Below are positions 1 through 8,987 of a stretch of DNA of 64,000 nucleotides, in pieces (within the stretch, counting starts at the first letter, position 1; each line of letters starts with the position of its first letter). The notes beneath the pieces were generated by a model. That model saw nothing but the letters and a program-made list of their open reading frames with translations, was not told the origin of the DNA and did not search any database. This DNA is from Roseococcus pinisoli (lineage in GTDB: Bacteria > Pseudomonadota > Alphaproteobacteria > Acetobacterales > Acetobacteraceae). The translations under genes were made by a program, and so were the position numbers. The stretch covers positions 298,969 through 362,968 of the forward strand of contig NZ_JAHCDA010000003.1 of assembly GCF_018413645.1 (NCBI RefSeq), in the 5' to 3' direction.

Positions 1-771
1 CGCGACTACCCGGAGGATTTCCTGGCCTCGACACGCCTGGATGCGGTCGGCATCCGGCGCAGCGAGGATGCCTTCGTCGACGAGCTCTTCGCGGCCGCCC
101 CTGCTTTCGGCGCGCCCCTTCTGACGGCCCGCTTCCCCCGCGCCTGGTGCGACGCGAACCGGGAGCCGTGGGAGCTGGATCCCGGCATGTTCGACACGCC
201 GCTGCCGAGCTGGGTGAACAGCGCCAGCCCGCGGGTCGGTGCGGGGCTGGGCACCATCGCGCGGGTCGTGGCGACGGGCGAGACGATCTACCGCCACCGC
301 CTTTCCTTCTGGGAAGCCGAGCGCCGGGTGCGGACCTGCTGGGAGCCCTATCACGCAGCCCTGGCCAGCCTGATCATGGCGACACGCGAGCAGTTCGGCC
401 TCTGCCTACTGGTCGATTGCCATTCCATGCCCGCCCATCCGGCGCAGGCGCATGACCCCCCGGATTTCGTCCTGGGCGACGTCCATGGGACGGCCTGCGC
501 CCCTAAGGTCACGCGGGTGGTGGAAAGCGGCCTGCAGAACCTCGGCTATCGGGTGCGCCGCAACGACCCCTATGCCGGCGGCTACATCACCCGGCACTAT
601 GGGCGCCCGCGGGAGGGCGTCCACGTCATTCAGATGGAGATCGCCCGCCCGCTCTACATGGACGAGCAGCGCATCCAGCGCAGCCCGAACTTCGAGCGGC
701 TCCAGGCCGATCTGTCCCTTCTGATCGAGAACCTCGCGACCCAGGACTGGAAGGCCCTGGTCGCCAGATAG
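1..771 (+). CDS. N-formylglutamate amidohydrolase (5' truncated by window edge)
   Basis: The reading frame is open from the first base, so the start lies outside the window; 256 codons are visible. The protein carries the family signature FPRAW..DANREPWELDP at visible residues 47-62, a DCHSMP motif near residue 139 and NDPYAGGYITRHYG near 189, all typical of N-formylglutamate amidohydrolases. Known members hydrolyse N-formyl-L-glutamate to formate and L-glutamate at the end of one histidine-degradation route. No other hut gene is in view, so the pathway is unconfirmed and another N-acyl substrate is possible. It converges on lexA with 3 bp between the stop codons. Confidence 0.9.
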   Translation, partial: RDYPEDFLASTRLDAVGIRRSEDAFVDELFAAAPAFGAPLLTARFPRAWCDANREPWELDPGMFDTPLPSWVNSASPRVGAGLGTIARVVATGETIYRHRLSFWEAERRVRTCWEPYHAALASLIMATREQFGLCLLVDCHSMPAHPAQAHDPPDFVLGDVHGTACAPKVTRVVESGLQNLGYRVRRNDPYAGGYITRHYGRPREGVHVIQMEIARPLYMDEQRIQRSPNFERLQADLSLLIENLATQDWKALVAR

Positions 772-774
772 TCC

Positions 775-1464
775 TCAGTAGCTGCGGATCAGACCGACCA
801 GCCGGCCCTGCACCTGCACCCGGTCGGGTCCGAAGATGCGGGTCTCATGATTGCGGTTGGCGGGTTCGAGGGCCACGGAATTGCCGCGCCGGCGCAGGCG
901 CTTCAGGGTGACCTCGTTCTCGTCCACGAGGGCGACCACGATGTCCCCGTTCTCAGCGGAATCGCCGCGCTGGATCACCACCGTGTCGCCGTCGAGGATG
1001 CCGGCCTCGATCATCGAATCGCCTGCCACCTCCAGCGCATAATGCTCGCCGCTGCCCAGCATGCCGACCGGCACGTCCACGCCCTGGCCCTGGTCGCGCA
1101 GCGCCTCGATCGGGCTGCCCGCCGCGATCCGCCCGAAGAGGGGCAGGGTGATGGCGTTCGGCTTGTCCTGCTTCGCAGGGCGGCCGAAATTCCCCTGCAC
1201 GACGTTGGGCGAGGCCTCCTCGTTCATCTCGATGCGGGGAGGGGCGGCGCTGCCGGGGCGGCGGACGACCTCGAGCGCCCGGGCGCGATGCGCGCGGCGC
1301 CGCAGGAAGCCGCGTTCCTCGAGCGCCGTGATGAGCCGATGGATGCCGGATTTCGACTTGAGGTCGAGCGCGGTCTTCATCTCGTCGAAGGAGGGGGAGA
1401 AGCCGGTCTCCTCGAGGTGTCGATCGATGAACATGAGCAACTCATGCTGTTTCCGCGTCAGCAT
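775..1464 (-). CDS. lexA: LexA repressor, SOS regulator
   Basis: This is a 229-residue LexA. An N-terminal winged helix (about 1-65) precedes an S24 peptidase domain. RecA-stimulated self-cleavage would fall at Ala115-Gly116 (GRIAAGSP); the nucleophile is Ser150 in GDSMIEAG and the general base is Lys188 in VTLKRL. The ATG at 1464 was chosen because MLTRKQHE is the conserved LexA N-terminus and GGGAGAGG lies upstream; the frame stays open 22 codons further upstream. A GTTC-N7-GTTC box covers its own promoter, as expected for autoregulation. LexA represses DNA-repair genes until DNA damage activates RecA. Confidence 0.97.
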   Translation of the reverse strand: MLTRKQHELLMFIDRHLEETGFSPSFDEMKTALDLKSKSGIHRLITALEERGFLRRRAHRARALEVVRRPGSAAPPRIEMNEEASPNVVQGNFGRPAKQDKPNAITLPLFGRIAAGSPIEALRDQGQGVDVPVGMLGSGEHYALEVAGDSMIEAGILDGDTVVIQRGDSAENGDIVVALVDENEVTLKRLRRRGNSVALEPANRNHETRIFGPDRVQVQGRLVGLIRSY

Positions 1465-1540
1465 CGGATCTGAACCTCTCCCAAGACGGGAGGTCTGCCC
1501 TCCCTCGGGCCGGCGTGAACAAACCGGCAACTAGAAATTC

Positions 1541-1570
1541 GTTCTAGGAAAGTTCCTTAGAATCGGTCAA
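1541..1570 (-). promoter_or_regulatory. lexA promoter with overlapping SOS (LexA) box
   Basis: The top strand reads GTTC-TAGGAAA-GTTC at 1541-1555, an exact alphaproteobacterial LexA box (GTTC-N7-GTTC). On the minus strand TTGACC (1570-1565) and TAGAAC (1546-1541), 18 bp apart, form a plausible -35/-10 pair, so the box covers the -10 of lexA. A plus-strand -10-like TAGAAT (1558-1563) points toward the divergent SDR gene, so one box could control both. A weaker GAAC-N7-CAAC half-match is at 1517-1531. Confidence 0.85.
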
Positions 1571-1658
1571 TGAAAAAATGACGCTGTCACAATGTTTTGT
1601 CATGCATGACGGCGGATGTTCCTGGAGAAGACCCCTGAGCGAGCTGAAAGAGAACGAC

Positions 1659-2528
1659 GTGAAGGGCACGCTGCTCGTGGTCGGGTGGGGCTTCAGCGGC
1701 AGCGCCATCGCCGCGCGGGCTGCGCGGTCGGGGTTTCGGGTGGTCGCGACGACGCGCTCCCCTCGCAGCGCCTCTGCGCCCAACGGCGTGGAATTGTGCG
1801 ATTTCGCCGATCCCGCGCCCTATTCCAGGGCGACGCATCTCATCGCCACCGCCCCGCCGGGCCCGGAGGGCGATCCGGTTTGGGCCCTGCATGGCGAGGC
1901 GCTGAAGGCCGCGCCGCTGCGGTGGGCCGGTTATCTCTCGACCACGGGCGTCTATGGGGATCGGCAGGGCGCCTGGGTGGATGAACACACCGCACCGGCG
2001 CCGGGCCAGTCCCGCAGCCGGAGGCGCCTGTCGGCGGAAGGCCAATGGGCGGCGCTCGAGACCGTCTGCGCCCTCGACCTGTTCCGCACGGCAGGCATCT
2101 ACGGTCCCGGTCGCAGCGCCTTCGACGATTTGCGGGCAGGGAAGGCGCGGCGGATCGACCGGCCGGGACATGCCTTCGGCCGTATCCATCGCGAGGACAT
2201 TGCGAGGGCCGTCCTGGCCGCCATGAGCTCCGCGCCCCGAGATGGCTCGCGCATCCTGCACCTGGCCGATGACGAGCCGGCCGAGCCTTCTGCCGTCACG
2301 GCCGAGGCCGCCCGGCTGCTCGGCTTGGCGCCACCGCCCCTGACGCCTTTCGAAGAGGCATGGGCGGGAATGAGCGAGATGGGGCGCAGCTTCTGGTCGG
2401 AGGACCGGCGCGTCTCGAACGTCGCGACCAAGGCGGCGCTCAGCCTCGACTGGGCCTATCCGACCTATCGGGAGGGGCTAGGCGCCATCCTCGCCGAGGA
2501 GCGCGCCCAGGGTCCGGCCCAGGAGTGA
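1659..2528 (+). CDS. SDR-family NAD(P)-dependent epimerase/reductase (YeeZ-like)
   Basis: The protein starts with a Rossmann strand and nucleotide-binding loop (LLVVGWGFSGSAIA), followed by LSTTGVYGD around the usual SDR catalytic tyrosine and a late IHREDIARAVLAAM segment, the pattern of atypical extended SDRs annotated as NAD-dependent epimerases (YeeZ type). The substrate is unknown. I chose the GTG at 1659 because the Rossmann fold begins right there; ATGs at 1578 and 1602 are in frame and would add 27 or 19 residues. It is divergent from lexA and shares its LexA-box region, so SOS control is possible. Its last 51 bp overlap the convergent hydrolase gene. Confidence 0.75.
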   Translation: MKGTLLVVGWGFSGSAIAARAARSGFRVVATTRSPRSASAPNGVELCDFADPAPYSRATHLIATAPPGPEGDPVWALHGEALKAAPLRWAGYLSTTGVYGDRQGAWVDEHTAPAPGQSRSRRRLSAEGQWAALETVCALDLFRTAGIYGPGRSAFDDLRAGKARRIDRPGHAFGRIHREDIARAVLAAMSSAPRDGSRILHLADDEPAEPSAVTAEAARLLGLAPPPLTPFEEAWAGMSEMGRSFWSEDRRVSNVATKAALSLDWAYPTYREGLGAILAEERAQGPAQE

Positions 2529-3227
2529 GAGATCCTGCGGCCGGGACAGGCGATGGTCGCCGTCCTTGATCAGTGCGATCTCCACGTCCTGCCCGGTGAG
2601 GCGTTCCGCGATGCGCAGGCTGTGCTGCCAGGGCACGTCCGGGTCGTCCTGCCCATGCAGCAGCCGGACCGGAACGTCGAGTTCGATCGGCCCGCCGAGG
2701 ATCAGGTGGTTCCGGCCGTCCTCGATCAGCGCGCGGGTGATGGGATAGGCGTCGCCATAGGCGCTCGGCCGCGTCCAGGACCCTTCGCGCAGGATCTCCT
2801 CGCGGACGGCAGGGGGGAACTGCGCCCACATCAGCTCCTCGGTGAAGTCCGGGGCAGGGGCGATGCCGATCACGCCCGCGACGCGCTCCGGATGGCGCAG
2901 CGCCAGCAGCAGCGCGATCCATCCCCCCATGGAGGAGCCGATCAGGATCTGCGGGCCGGTCGTCAGGGCCTGGAGGGCGGAGGCGGCATCGGCGGTCCAG
3001 GCGCCGATCGTCCCCTCCTCGAATCGGCCGCCCGAGGCGCCGTGACCGCTGTAGTCGAAGCGCAGGAAGGCGCGGCCGCGCGCCGCGCACCACTCGGCGA
3101 GATAGGCGGCCTTGCTGCCCGTCATGTCGCTGTGGAAGCCGCCCAGGAAGACCACGCCGGGGCCTTTGCCCTCGATCGCGCGGTAGGCGAGGGGCGTCTC
3201 GCCCAGATTTCCGATGCGTTCCTGCAT
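2478..3227 (-). CDS. alpha/beta hydrolase, ABHD10-like
   Basis: This is a 249-residue alpha/beta hydrolase. The block FLGGFHSDMTGSKA and the motif RFDYSGHGASGG are characteristic of the ABHD10-like esterase/thioesterase group. The nucleophile elbow is GSSMGG (Ser99), the acid is likely within HGQDDPD (about 194-197), and the histidine is His225 in DGDHRLS. The ATG at 3227 matches the usual family start; an ATG at 3263 and a TTG at 3278 are in frame upstream. The C-terminal 51 bp overlap the end of the convergent SDR gene. Family members cleave acyl thioesters or esters; the physiological substrate cannot be read from the sequence. Confidence 0.8.
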   Translation of the reverse strand: MQERIGNLGETPLAYRAIEGKGPGVVFLGGFHSDMTGSKAAYLAEWCAARGRAFLRFDYSGHGASGGRFEEGTIGAWTADAASALQALTTGPQILIGSSMGGWIALLLALRHPERVAGVIGIAPAPDFTEELMWAQFPPAVREEILREGSWTRPSAYGDAYPITRALIEDGRNHLILGGPIELDVPVRLLHGQDDPDVPWQHSLRIAERLTGQDVEIALIKDGDHRLSRPQDLSLLGRTLGALLGEDGA

Positions 3228-3286
3228 GCGCTTTCGATGGCACGCATGGTTGCCGTCGTCCATGGCCGGGATTAGCAACGCGTCAT

Positions 3287-4399
3287 ATGTCCCGCCCCCC
3301 CGCCATCCTGCAGGTGCTGCCCGCGCTGGAGTCCGGCGGCGTCGAGCGCGGAACCCTCGAGATCGCCGAAGCCATCCAGGCGGCGGGCTTCCGGGCCATC
3401 GTCGCCTCGGCCGGCGGCCGCCTGGTGCCGGAGCTGGAGGCGCTGGGTGCGCGGCACGTCACCCTGCCGCTCGTCACCAAGTCGCCGGCCGGCATCTGGC
3501 GCAACGCGGCCCGGCTGACCGAGCTGGCGCGGGAGGAAGGCGTGCGGATCATCCATGCGCGCTCCCGCGCGCCGGCCTGGTCGGCGCTGCTGGCGGCGCG
3601 GCGCAGCGGCGCGCATTTCGTCACCACCTATCACGGCACCTATGGCGAGGGCTGGCCGGGCAAGCGGCTCTATAATTCCGTGATGGTCCGCGGGGAGCGG
3701 GTGATCGCGATCAGCCACCACATCGCCGATCACATCCGCCGCATCTACGGGCCTCGCGAGGCCATCCGCGTGATCCACCGCGGCGTCGACCTGCGGCGCT
3801 TCGACCCGGCCGCCGTGGCGCCGGCGCGCATCGAGGCGCAGCGGCAATCCTGGTCCCTGCCGGCCGGCAGCCAGGTCGCGCTCCTGCCCGCGCGCATGAC
3901 GCGCTGGAAGGGGCATGAGGTGCTGATCCGCGCGCTTCCCCGTCTTCCGCAGGTGGTGGCGGTCCTGGCGGGCGATACCGCGGGCCGCGAACGCTACGTG
4001 GGCGAGCTGCGCGCCCTGGCGGAGGCGGAGGGCGTGGCCGGGCGCCTCCGCTTCGCGGGCCACGTCACGGACATGCCGGCGGCGATGCTCGGGGCCGATC
4101 TCGTGATCCATGCCAGCATCGAGCCGGAGGCCTTCGGGCGGACCGTCACCGAAGCCCAGGCCCTCGCACGCCCGGTCATCGCTGCCGATCTCGGCGGGCC
4201 GCGTGAGACGGTGGAGGACGGTATCACGGGCTGGCTGACCCCGCCCGGGGATGCGCCCGCGCTGGCCGGCACTATTGCTAAGGTGCTGGAGCTGCCCGCC
4301 GCGGACCTCGCGGCCATCGGGGAGGCGGCGCGCCGCGGCGTACCGACGCTGGAGGCCATGCAGCAGGCCACGCTGGCCGTGTATCGGGAATTGCTGTGA
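3287..4399 (+). CDS. glycosyltransferase family 4 (GT-B fold)
   Basis: This is a 370-residue retaining glycosyltransferase. The N-terminal domain has ALESGGVERGTLEIA, the usual acceptor-side glycine loop. The C-terminal donor-binding domain has LPARMTRWKGHEVLIRAL and an EX7E-type block, EAFGRTVTE, near residue 283, followed by ARPVIAADLGGPRE. Such enzymes add sugars to lipopolysaccharide core or exopolysaccharide at the inner membrane face. The stop overlaps the start of the next gene (GTGA), a GT9 enzyme, so the pair is probably co-translated and acts in one envelope-glycan pathway. Confidence 0.88.
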   Translation: MSRPPAILQVLPALESGGVERGTLEIAEAIQAAGFRAIVASAGGRLVPELEALGARHVTLPLVTKSPAGIWRNAARLTELAREEGVRIIHARSRAPAWSALLAARRSGAHFVTTYHGTYGEGWPGKRLYNSVMVRGERVIAISHHIADHIRRIYGPREAIRVIHRGVDLRRFDPAAVAPARIEAQRQSWSLPAGSQVALLPARMTRWKGHEVLIRALPRLPQVVAVLAGDTAGRERYVGELRALAEAEGVAGRLRFAGHVTDMPAAMLGADLVIHASIEPEAFGRTVTEAQALARPVIAADLGGPRETVEDGITGWLTPPGDAPALAGTIAKVLELPAADLAAIGEAARRGVPTLEAMQQATLAVYRELL

Positions 4400-5301
4400 C
4401 CCGGCGCATCCTCGTCATCAAGCTCGCGGCGCTGGGCGACTTCGTGCAGGCCTTCGGGCCCTTCGCCGCGATCCGGCGGCATCACCCCGATGCCGAGATC
4501 ACGCTGCTGACCACGCGGCCCTTCGCGCCGCTCGCGGCCGATAGCCCCTGGTTCGATCGCGTCTGGTCGGATGGGCGGCCCCCATGGTGGGACCTGGCCG
4601 GGGTCCTGCGCCTGGCGCGCCGGCTTCGCGCCGCGCGGTTCGACCGCGTCTATGACCTCCAGACCTCCGGAAGGTCGTCGCGCTACCGCTGCTTCGTCGG
4701 TTCCGGCGTCGAGTGGTCCGGCATCGCGCGCGGCGCCTCGCATCCCGACCTGGATCCGCGTCGCAACCAGCTTCACACTGCCGAGCGTCAGCGCGGCCAG
4801 CTGATGGCCGCCGGCATCACGGATTTCCCCGAGTCAGATACCGTCTGGCTGGATTCGGACGTGTCCGGGCTCGGGCTGCCGCGCGATTTCACGCTGCTGC
4901 TTCCCGGCGCCTCGCCCACCCGGCCGGGCAAGCGCTGGCCGGCAGCGCGGTTCGGCGAGCTGGCGGCGCGCCTCGGCGGCCCCACGGTCGTCTGCGGGAT
5001 CGCGTCCGAAGGTCCTCTGGCGCAGGAAATCCGCCGTCACGCCCCGGATGCCATCGACCTCACGGGGCGGACGAACCTGCGGCAGCTGGCGGCGGTGGCC
5101 CGGCTGGCGCGCCGGGCGGTGGGCAATGACAGCGGCCCCACCCATCTCGCCGCGACGGTCGGCTGCCCGACCGTGGCCCTCTTCGGCGATGAGAGTGATC
5201 CCGCCCTCTGCGCGCCGCGCGGAAGGTCCGTGACGATCCTGCGCCGCAAGCCGCTCGCGGAGCTGCCGGTGGACGAGGTGCTTCAGGCCTCGGGTGGCTG
5301 A
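4396..5301 (+). CDS. glycosyltransferase family 9 (heptosyltransferase-like)
   Basis: The 301-residue product has the GT9 layout: an N-terminal ILVIKLAALGDFVQAFGPF motif, LLPGASPTRPGKRWPAARF at the domain junction, and GNDSGPTHLAA with the nucleotide-sugar-binding acidic residue near 250. GT9 enzymes of the WaaC/WaaF group transfer heptose to lipopolysaccharide inner core; the exact sugar here is unknown. The GTG start overlaps the upstream GT4 stop by 4 bp. The last 19 bp overlap the convergent NYN gene. Confidence 0.88.
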   Translation: MTRRILVIKLAALGDFVQAFGPFAAIRRHHPDAEITLLTTRPFAPLAADSPWFDRVWSDGRPPWWDLAGVLRLARRLRAARFDRVYDLQTSGRSSRYRCFVGSGVEWSGIARGASHPDLDPRRNQLHTAERQRGQLMAAGITDFPESDTVWLDSDVSGLGLPRDFTLLLPGASPTRPGKRWPAARFGELAARLGGPTVVCGIASEGPLAQEIRRHAPDAIDLTGRTNLRQLAAVARLARRAVGNDSGPTHLAATVGCPTVALFGDESDPALCAPRGRSVTILRRKPLAELPVDEVLQASGG

Positions 5302-6098
5302 AGGGCCCATTCGGGCCGCAGCACATGGCCGCCGCCCGGCCCATCCTGCCGGATGAAGCCGCCCGCGGCCTTCAGCAGCGCGTCGAGCGTGCCGTGGCCG
5401 GCGAAGTCGCTGCCGCGCAGCGTCCAGCCGGTCCTGTCGCGCACCATCTGCCCGAGATGGGGCACATGCACCGGGTCCTGTGCCTCCATCATGATGTCGC
5501 GCACGACGCCGAGGAGATCGGTGGCGGTCGTCTCGCCGAAGGCCTCGCCCGGCTCCGGGGAGGCCTGCCAGCCGAGCCAGCCGGCCAGGACGTCGAGGCC
5601 GATCACCTCGTCGGCGGCCGAGCGGACGATGCGCCCAACCTCCGGATGCGCCACCAGCCGGGTGCGGCGGTCCGCCGCGCGAAGGCGCAGCAGGAGCGGA
5701 ACGAAGTCCGAATCGGTCGAAAGCAGCGTGAATTCGTCCAGATGCGTGGGCGAGAGCATCGCCTCCATCGCGTCCAGCGCGATACGGACATCCGCCGCGT
5801 TCTTCAGCCGGGTCAGCTTGGGGCAGTCGACCACGTCGAAGCCGCTCGCCATGAAGGCCCAGCGGAAATCCGCATAGCGGAAGCGGGAGCCGTCATGATC
5901 CAGCATCCCCGCCGGATTCATGTAGCAGCGGCGGATGAGCGCCCTCCGCGGGCGATCGGCCAGAAGCCGTTCCAGCCAGAGTTCGGGCTGTTGGGCGAAG
6001 CGGAGCGCGGCCTCGCTGCCGGCGCCCTCCCGCAGGCCGGAGACGAGATTGTCGAAGTCGAGGAAGATCGCGCTGCGCAATTCGGGCATTGGGGGCAT
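5283..6098 (-). CDS. NYN-domain putative RNase with C-terminal OST-HTH/LOTUS domain
   Basis: This 271-residue protein starts with a NYN (PIN-like) domain: FLDFDNL near residue 14, NAADVRIALDAM in the middle and LLSTDSDFVPLL near 145 provide the acidic residues that bind divalent metal in NYN/LabA-type nucleases. The last 80 residues (TATDLLGVVRDIM through GGHVLRPEW) look like an OST-HTH/LOTUS domain, which binds RNA in other proteins. I chose the ATG at 6098 (MPPMPELRSA) because GGGAGCGG lies upstream. The predicted activity is RNA binding or cleavage; the target is unknown. It is transcribed alone, divergent from thrS. Confidence 0.8.
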   Translation of the reverse strand: MPPMPELRSAIFLDFDNLVSGLREGAGSEAALRFAQQPELWLERLLADRPRRALIRRCYMNPAGMLDHDGSRFRYADFRWAFMASGFDVVDCPKLTRLKNAADVRIALDAMEAMLSPTHLDEFTLLSTDSDFVPLLLRLRAADRRTRLVAHPEVGRIVRSAADEVIGLDVLAGWLGWQASPEPGEAFGETTATDLLGVVRDIMMEAQDPVHVPHLGQMVRDRTGWTLRGSDFAGHGTLDALLKAAGGFIRQDGPGGGHVLRPEWALQPPEA

Positions 6099-6214
6099 GC
6101 ATGATTTTGCCGCTCCCGGTGCTTCGACGCAATGAGTCGGGCCTTGACCGGAAAAGGCGCTCTCCCCATGGTCCGCCGTTCGCTTCCAGCCAGTCACAGC
6201 AAGAGATATCCTAG

Positions 6215-8173
6215 ATGCCCGCCATCACCCTGCCCGACGGTTCCATCCGCCAGTTCGATGGTGCGGTGACCGGGACGGAGGTGGCTGCGGCCATCGGTCC
6301 CGGCCTCGCCAAGGCGGCGCTCGCCATGGCCGTGAACGGCAAGCTCACCGACCTCTCCGAGTCCATCGCCGCCGACGCGTCGCTGCGCTTCATCACCCGC
6401 CGCGACGCCGAGGCGCTCGAGCTCATCCGGCACGACACCGCCCATGTGCTGGCCGAAGCCGTGCAGGAGCTGTTCCCCGGCACCCAGGTCACCATCGGGC
6501 CGTCGATCGAGAACGGCTTCTATTACGACTTCGCCCGCAACGAGCCCTTCACCCCCGAGGACTTCGCCGCCATCGAGGCGAAGATGCGCGAGATCGTCGG
6601 CCGCGGTGCGGCCTTCCGGCGCAGCGTGGTGAGCCGCGAGGAGGCGATCGAGCTCTTCCAGAAGAAGGGTGAGCGCTTCAAGGTCGAACTCATCCAGGAC
6701 CTACCCGAGAGCGAAACCATCAGCCTCTACAGCCAGGGCGACTGGATCGACCTCTGCCGCGGGCCGCATATGCGCAGCACCGCGGATATCGGCACCGCCT
6801 TCAAGCTGACCAAGGTGGCCGGCGCCTATTGGCGCGGCAAGCCGGAGAACCCGGTGCTGTCGCGCATCTACGGCACCGCTTGGCGCGACCAGAAGGAGCT
6901 CGACGCCTATCTCCACATGATCGAGGAGGCCGAGAAGCGCGACCATCGCCGCATCGGCAAGGAGATGAACCTCTTCCATCTGCAGGAGGAGGCGACTGGC
7001 AGCGTCTTCTGGCACCCGAAGGGCTGGAAGCTCTACCGGACCGTCGAGGACTACATGCGCCGGCAGCTGGACGCGGCCGACTACCAGGAGGTGAAGACCC
7101 CCCAGCTCGTCGACCGGCGCCTCTGGGAGGCTTCCGGCCACTGGGAGAAGTTCCGCCACGCTATGTTCCTCGCCAGGGTCGAGGACAAGGACGAGGGCGA
7201 CCGCACCTATGCGCTGAAGCCGATGAACTGCCCCTGCCACGTGCAGATCTTCAACCAGGGCATCCGCAGCTACCGTGAGCTGCCGCTGCGCATGGCGGAG
7301 TTCGGTGCCTGCCACCGCTTCGAGCCCTCGGGCGCGCTGCACGGGATCATGCGGGTGCGGGCCTTCACCCAGGACGACGCCCATATCTTCTGCGAGGAGC
7401 ACCAGATCGCCGAGGAGACCGTCCGCTTCGTCGAGCTGCTCTCGGGCATCTACCGCGACCTGGGCTTCAGCGAGTTCCGCGTGAAGTTCAGCGACCGCCC
7501 CGAGGTGCGCGCCGGCGACGACGCCACCTGGGACCGGGCGGAGGGCGCCCTCAAGGAGGCCTGCAAGATCGCCGGCGTCGATTTCGAGCTGAATCCGGGG
7601 GAGGGCGCCTTCTACGGCCCGAAGCTGGAATTCGTGCTGCGCGACGCGATCGGCCGCGACTGGCAGTGCGGCACCCTGCAGGTCGACTTCGTGATGCCGG
7701 AGCGCCTGGACGCGACCTATGCGGCCGAGGACGGGACCCGCAAGCGGCCCGTCATGCTGCACCGCGCCATCCTCGGCAGCTTCGAGCGCTTCCTCGGCAT
7801 GCTCATCGAGCAGTATGCCGGCCGCTTCCCGCTCTGGCTGGCGCCGGTGCAGATCGTCGTGGCGACCATCGTGTCCGACACCGACGACTATGCCCGCCAG
7901 GTGAAGGCCGCCTTCGACAAGGCCGGCCTGCGCGTCGAGTTCGATCTGCGGAACGAGAAGATCAACCGCAAGGTGGTCGACCATATCGAGCAGCGGGTGC
8001 CGGTGCTGGCGGTCATCGGGCGGCGGGAGGCGGAGCAGGGCCAGGTCGTGCTGCGCCGGCTGCCGGGGCGCGAGCAGCAGGTGTTTTCGCTGGCGGAGGC
8101 CGTGGAGCATCTCGTAAAGGAGGCGACTCCTCCCGATATGGCGAAGTCGCTGGCGGATGTGGTTGCGGCCTGA
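6215..8173 (+). CDS. thrS: threonyl-tRNA synthetase
   Basis: This is a full-length 652-residue ThrRS. It has an N-terminal TGS domain (1-62), the editing domain with HxxxH at His73/His77, then the class II catalytic core with [10 protein letters not shown] (including the zinc cysteine), [15 protein letters not shown] and the motif 3 region near [16 protein letters not shown]-terminal anticodon-binding domain begins near residue 545 (PVQIVVATI). It charges tRNA-Thr and clears mischarged Ser-tRNA-Thr in the cytoplasm. infC follows after 73 bp. Confidence 0.98.
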   Translation: MPAITLPDGSIRQFDGAVTGTEVAAAIGPGLAKAALAMAVNGKLTDLSESIAADASLRFITRRDAEALELIRHDTAHVLAEAVQELFPGTQVTIGPSIENGFYYDFARNEPFTPEDFAAIEAKMREIVGRGAAFRRSVVSREEAIELFQKKGERFKVELIQDLPESETISLYSQGDWIDLCRGPHMRSTADIGTAFKLTKVAGAYWRGKPENPVLSRIYGTAWRDQKELDAYLHMIEEAEKRDHRRIGKEMNLFHLQEEATGSVFWHPKGWKLYRTVEDYMRRQLDAADYQEVKTPQLVDRRLWEASGHWEKFRHAMFLARVEDKDEGDRTYALKPMNCPCHVQIFNQGIRSYRELPLRMAEFGACHRFEPSGALHGIMRVRAFTQDDAHIFCEEHQIAEETVRFVELLSGIYRDLGFSEFRVKFSDRPEVRAGDDATWDRAEGALKEACKIAGVDFELNPGEGAFYGPKLEFVLRDAIGRDWQCGTLQVDFVMPERLDATYAAEDGTRKRPVMLHRAILGSFERFLGMLIEQYAGRFPLWLAPVQIVVATIVSDTDDYARQVKAAFDKAGLRVEFDLRNEKINRKVVDHIEQRVPVLAVIGRREAEQGQVVLRRLPGREQQVFSLAEAVEHLVKEATPPDMAKSLADVVAA

Positions 8174-8246
8174 CGCGCCGCGACGCATAAGACGATCTGA
8201 AATTCCGCCGTAACTGAGACAGGAGACGACGATAGCACGAGGCCCT

Positions 8247-8771
8247 ATGCCCCAGACGCCCCCTTCCCGCGAGGGGCCGCGCGTGAACGAGGAGATCCGT
8301 GTTCCGCAGGTGCGCCTCATCGACGAGGCCGGTGAAATGCTGGGCGTGATGAGTATCCGGGACGCGCTGTACAAGGCGTACCAGTCGGGGCTCGACCTGC
8401 TCGAGATCAGCCCGAACGCGGTCCCGCCTGTCTGCAAGATCACCGATTACGGCAAGTTCAAGTACGAGCAGCAGAAGAAGGCCAACGAGGCCCGCAAGAA
8501 GCAGAAGGTCGTCGAGATCAAGGAAATCAAGGTTCGTCCGAACATTGATGACCATGACTACGACGTGAAGATGAAGCAGGCGCGGAGTTTCATTGGCGAG
8601 GGCGACAAGGTGAAGGTCACCCTGCGCTTCCGTGGACGCGAGATGGCGCACCAGGAGCTTGGCGTGAAGCTTCTCGAGCGCATCCGTTCCGAGCTCGTCG
8701 AGCTGGTGAAGGTCGAGTCCATGCCTCGCCTCGAGAACCGGCAGATGATCATGGTGCTCGCCCCCAAGTAA
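8247..8771 (+). CDS. infC: translation initiation factor IF-3
   Basis: The 174-residue IF-3 has the N-domain block [20 protein letters not shown], a lysine-rich linker ([21 protein letters not shown]) and the C-domain [17 protein letters not shown]. It binds the 30S subunit, blocks premature 50S joining and proofreads initiation codons. The start is an ATG at 8247, not the unusual AUU known from E. coli, so AUU-based autoregulation is not indicated. In many bacteria rpmI-rplT follow infC; here ffh follows instead, after 216 bp holding a GGCCGGCC/GGCTGGCC hairpin without a T-run and a TTGACT (8857-8862) that could be a -35. Confidence 0.97.
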   Translation: MPQTPPSREGPRVNEEIRVPQVRLIDEAGEMLGVMSIRDALYKAYQSGLDLLEISPNAVPPVCKITDYGKFKYEQQKKANEARKKQKVVEIKEIKVRPNIDDHDYDVKMKQARSFIGEGDKVKVTLRFRGREMAHQELGVKLLERIRSELVELVKVESMPRLENRQMIMVLAPK

Positions 8772-8987
8772 GGGCGACGCTGCCGGCCGGCCTCCGGGCT
8801 GGCCGGGCCGCATGCGGGTCGGTCCCGGTGTTTCCGGGCTCCCGCCCATCCATCGCTTGACTTTATGAGATTGGGCGCTTAGGCGCTTCCTGTCGGCATC
8901 GCCCGACATGAGTCCCGCATCAGGTGGGATTCCCGTCGCTCCGCGAGTTTCGCGCAGCGGCGCGTTTTTGTTTGGAGTGGGTTTCGC

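Noticed and set aside
8772-8987. Terminator for infC at the GGCCGGCC/GGCTGGCC hairpin
   Set aside because: The stem is plausible but no T-run follows; not strong enough to list as a terminator.
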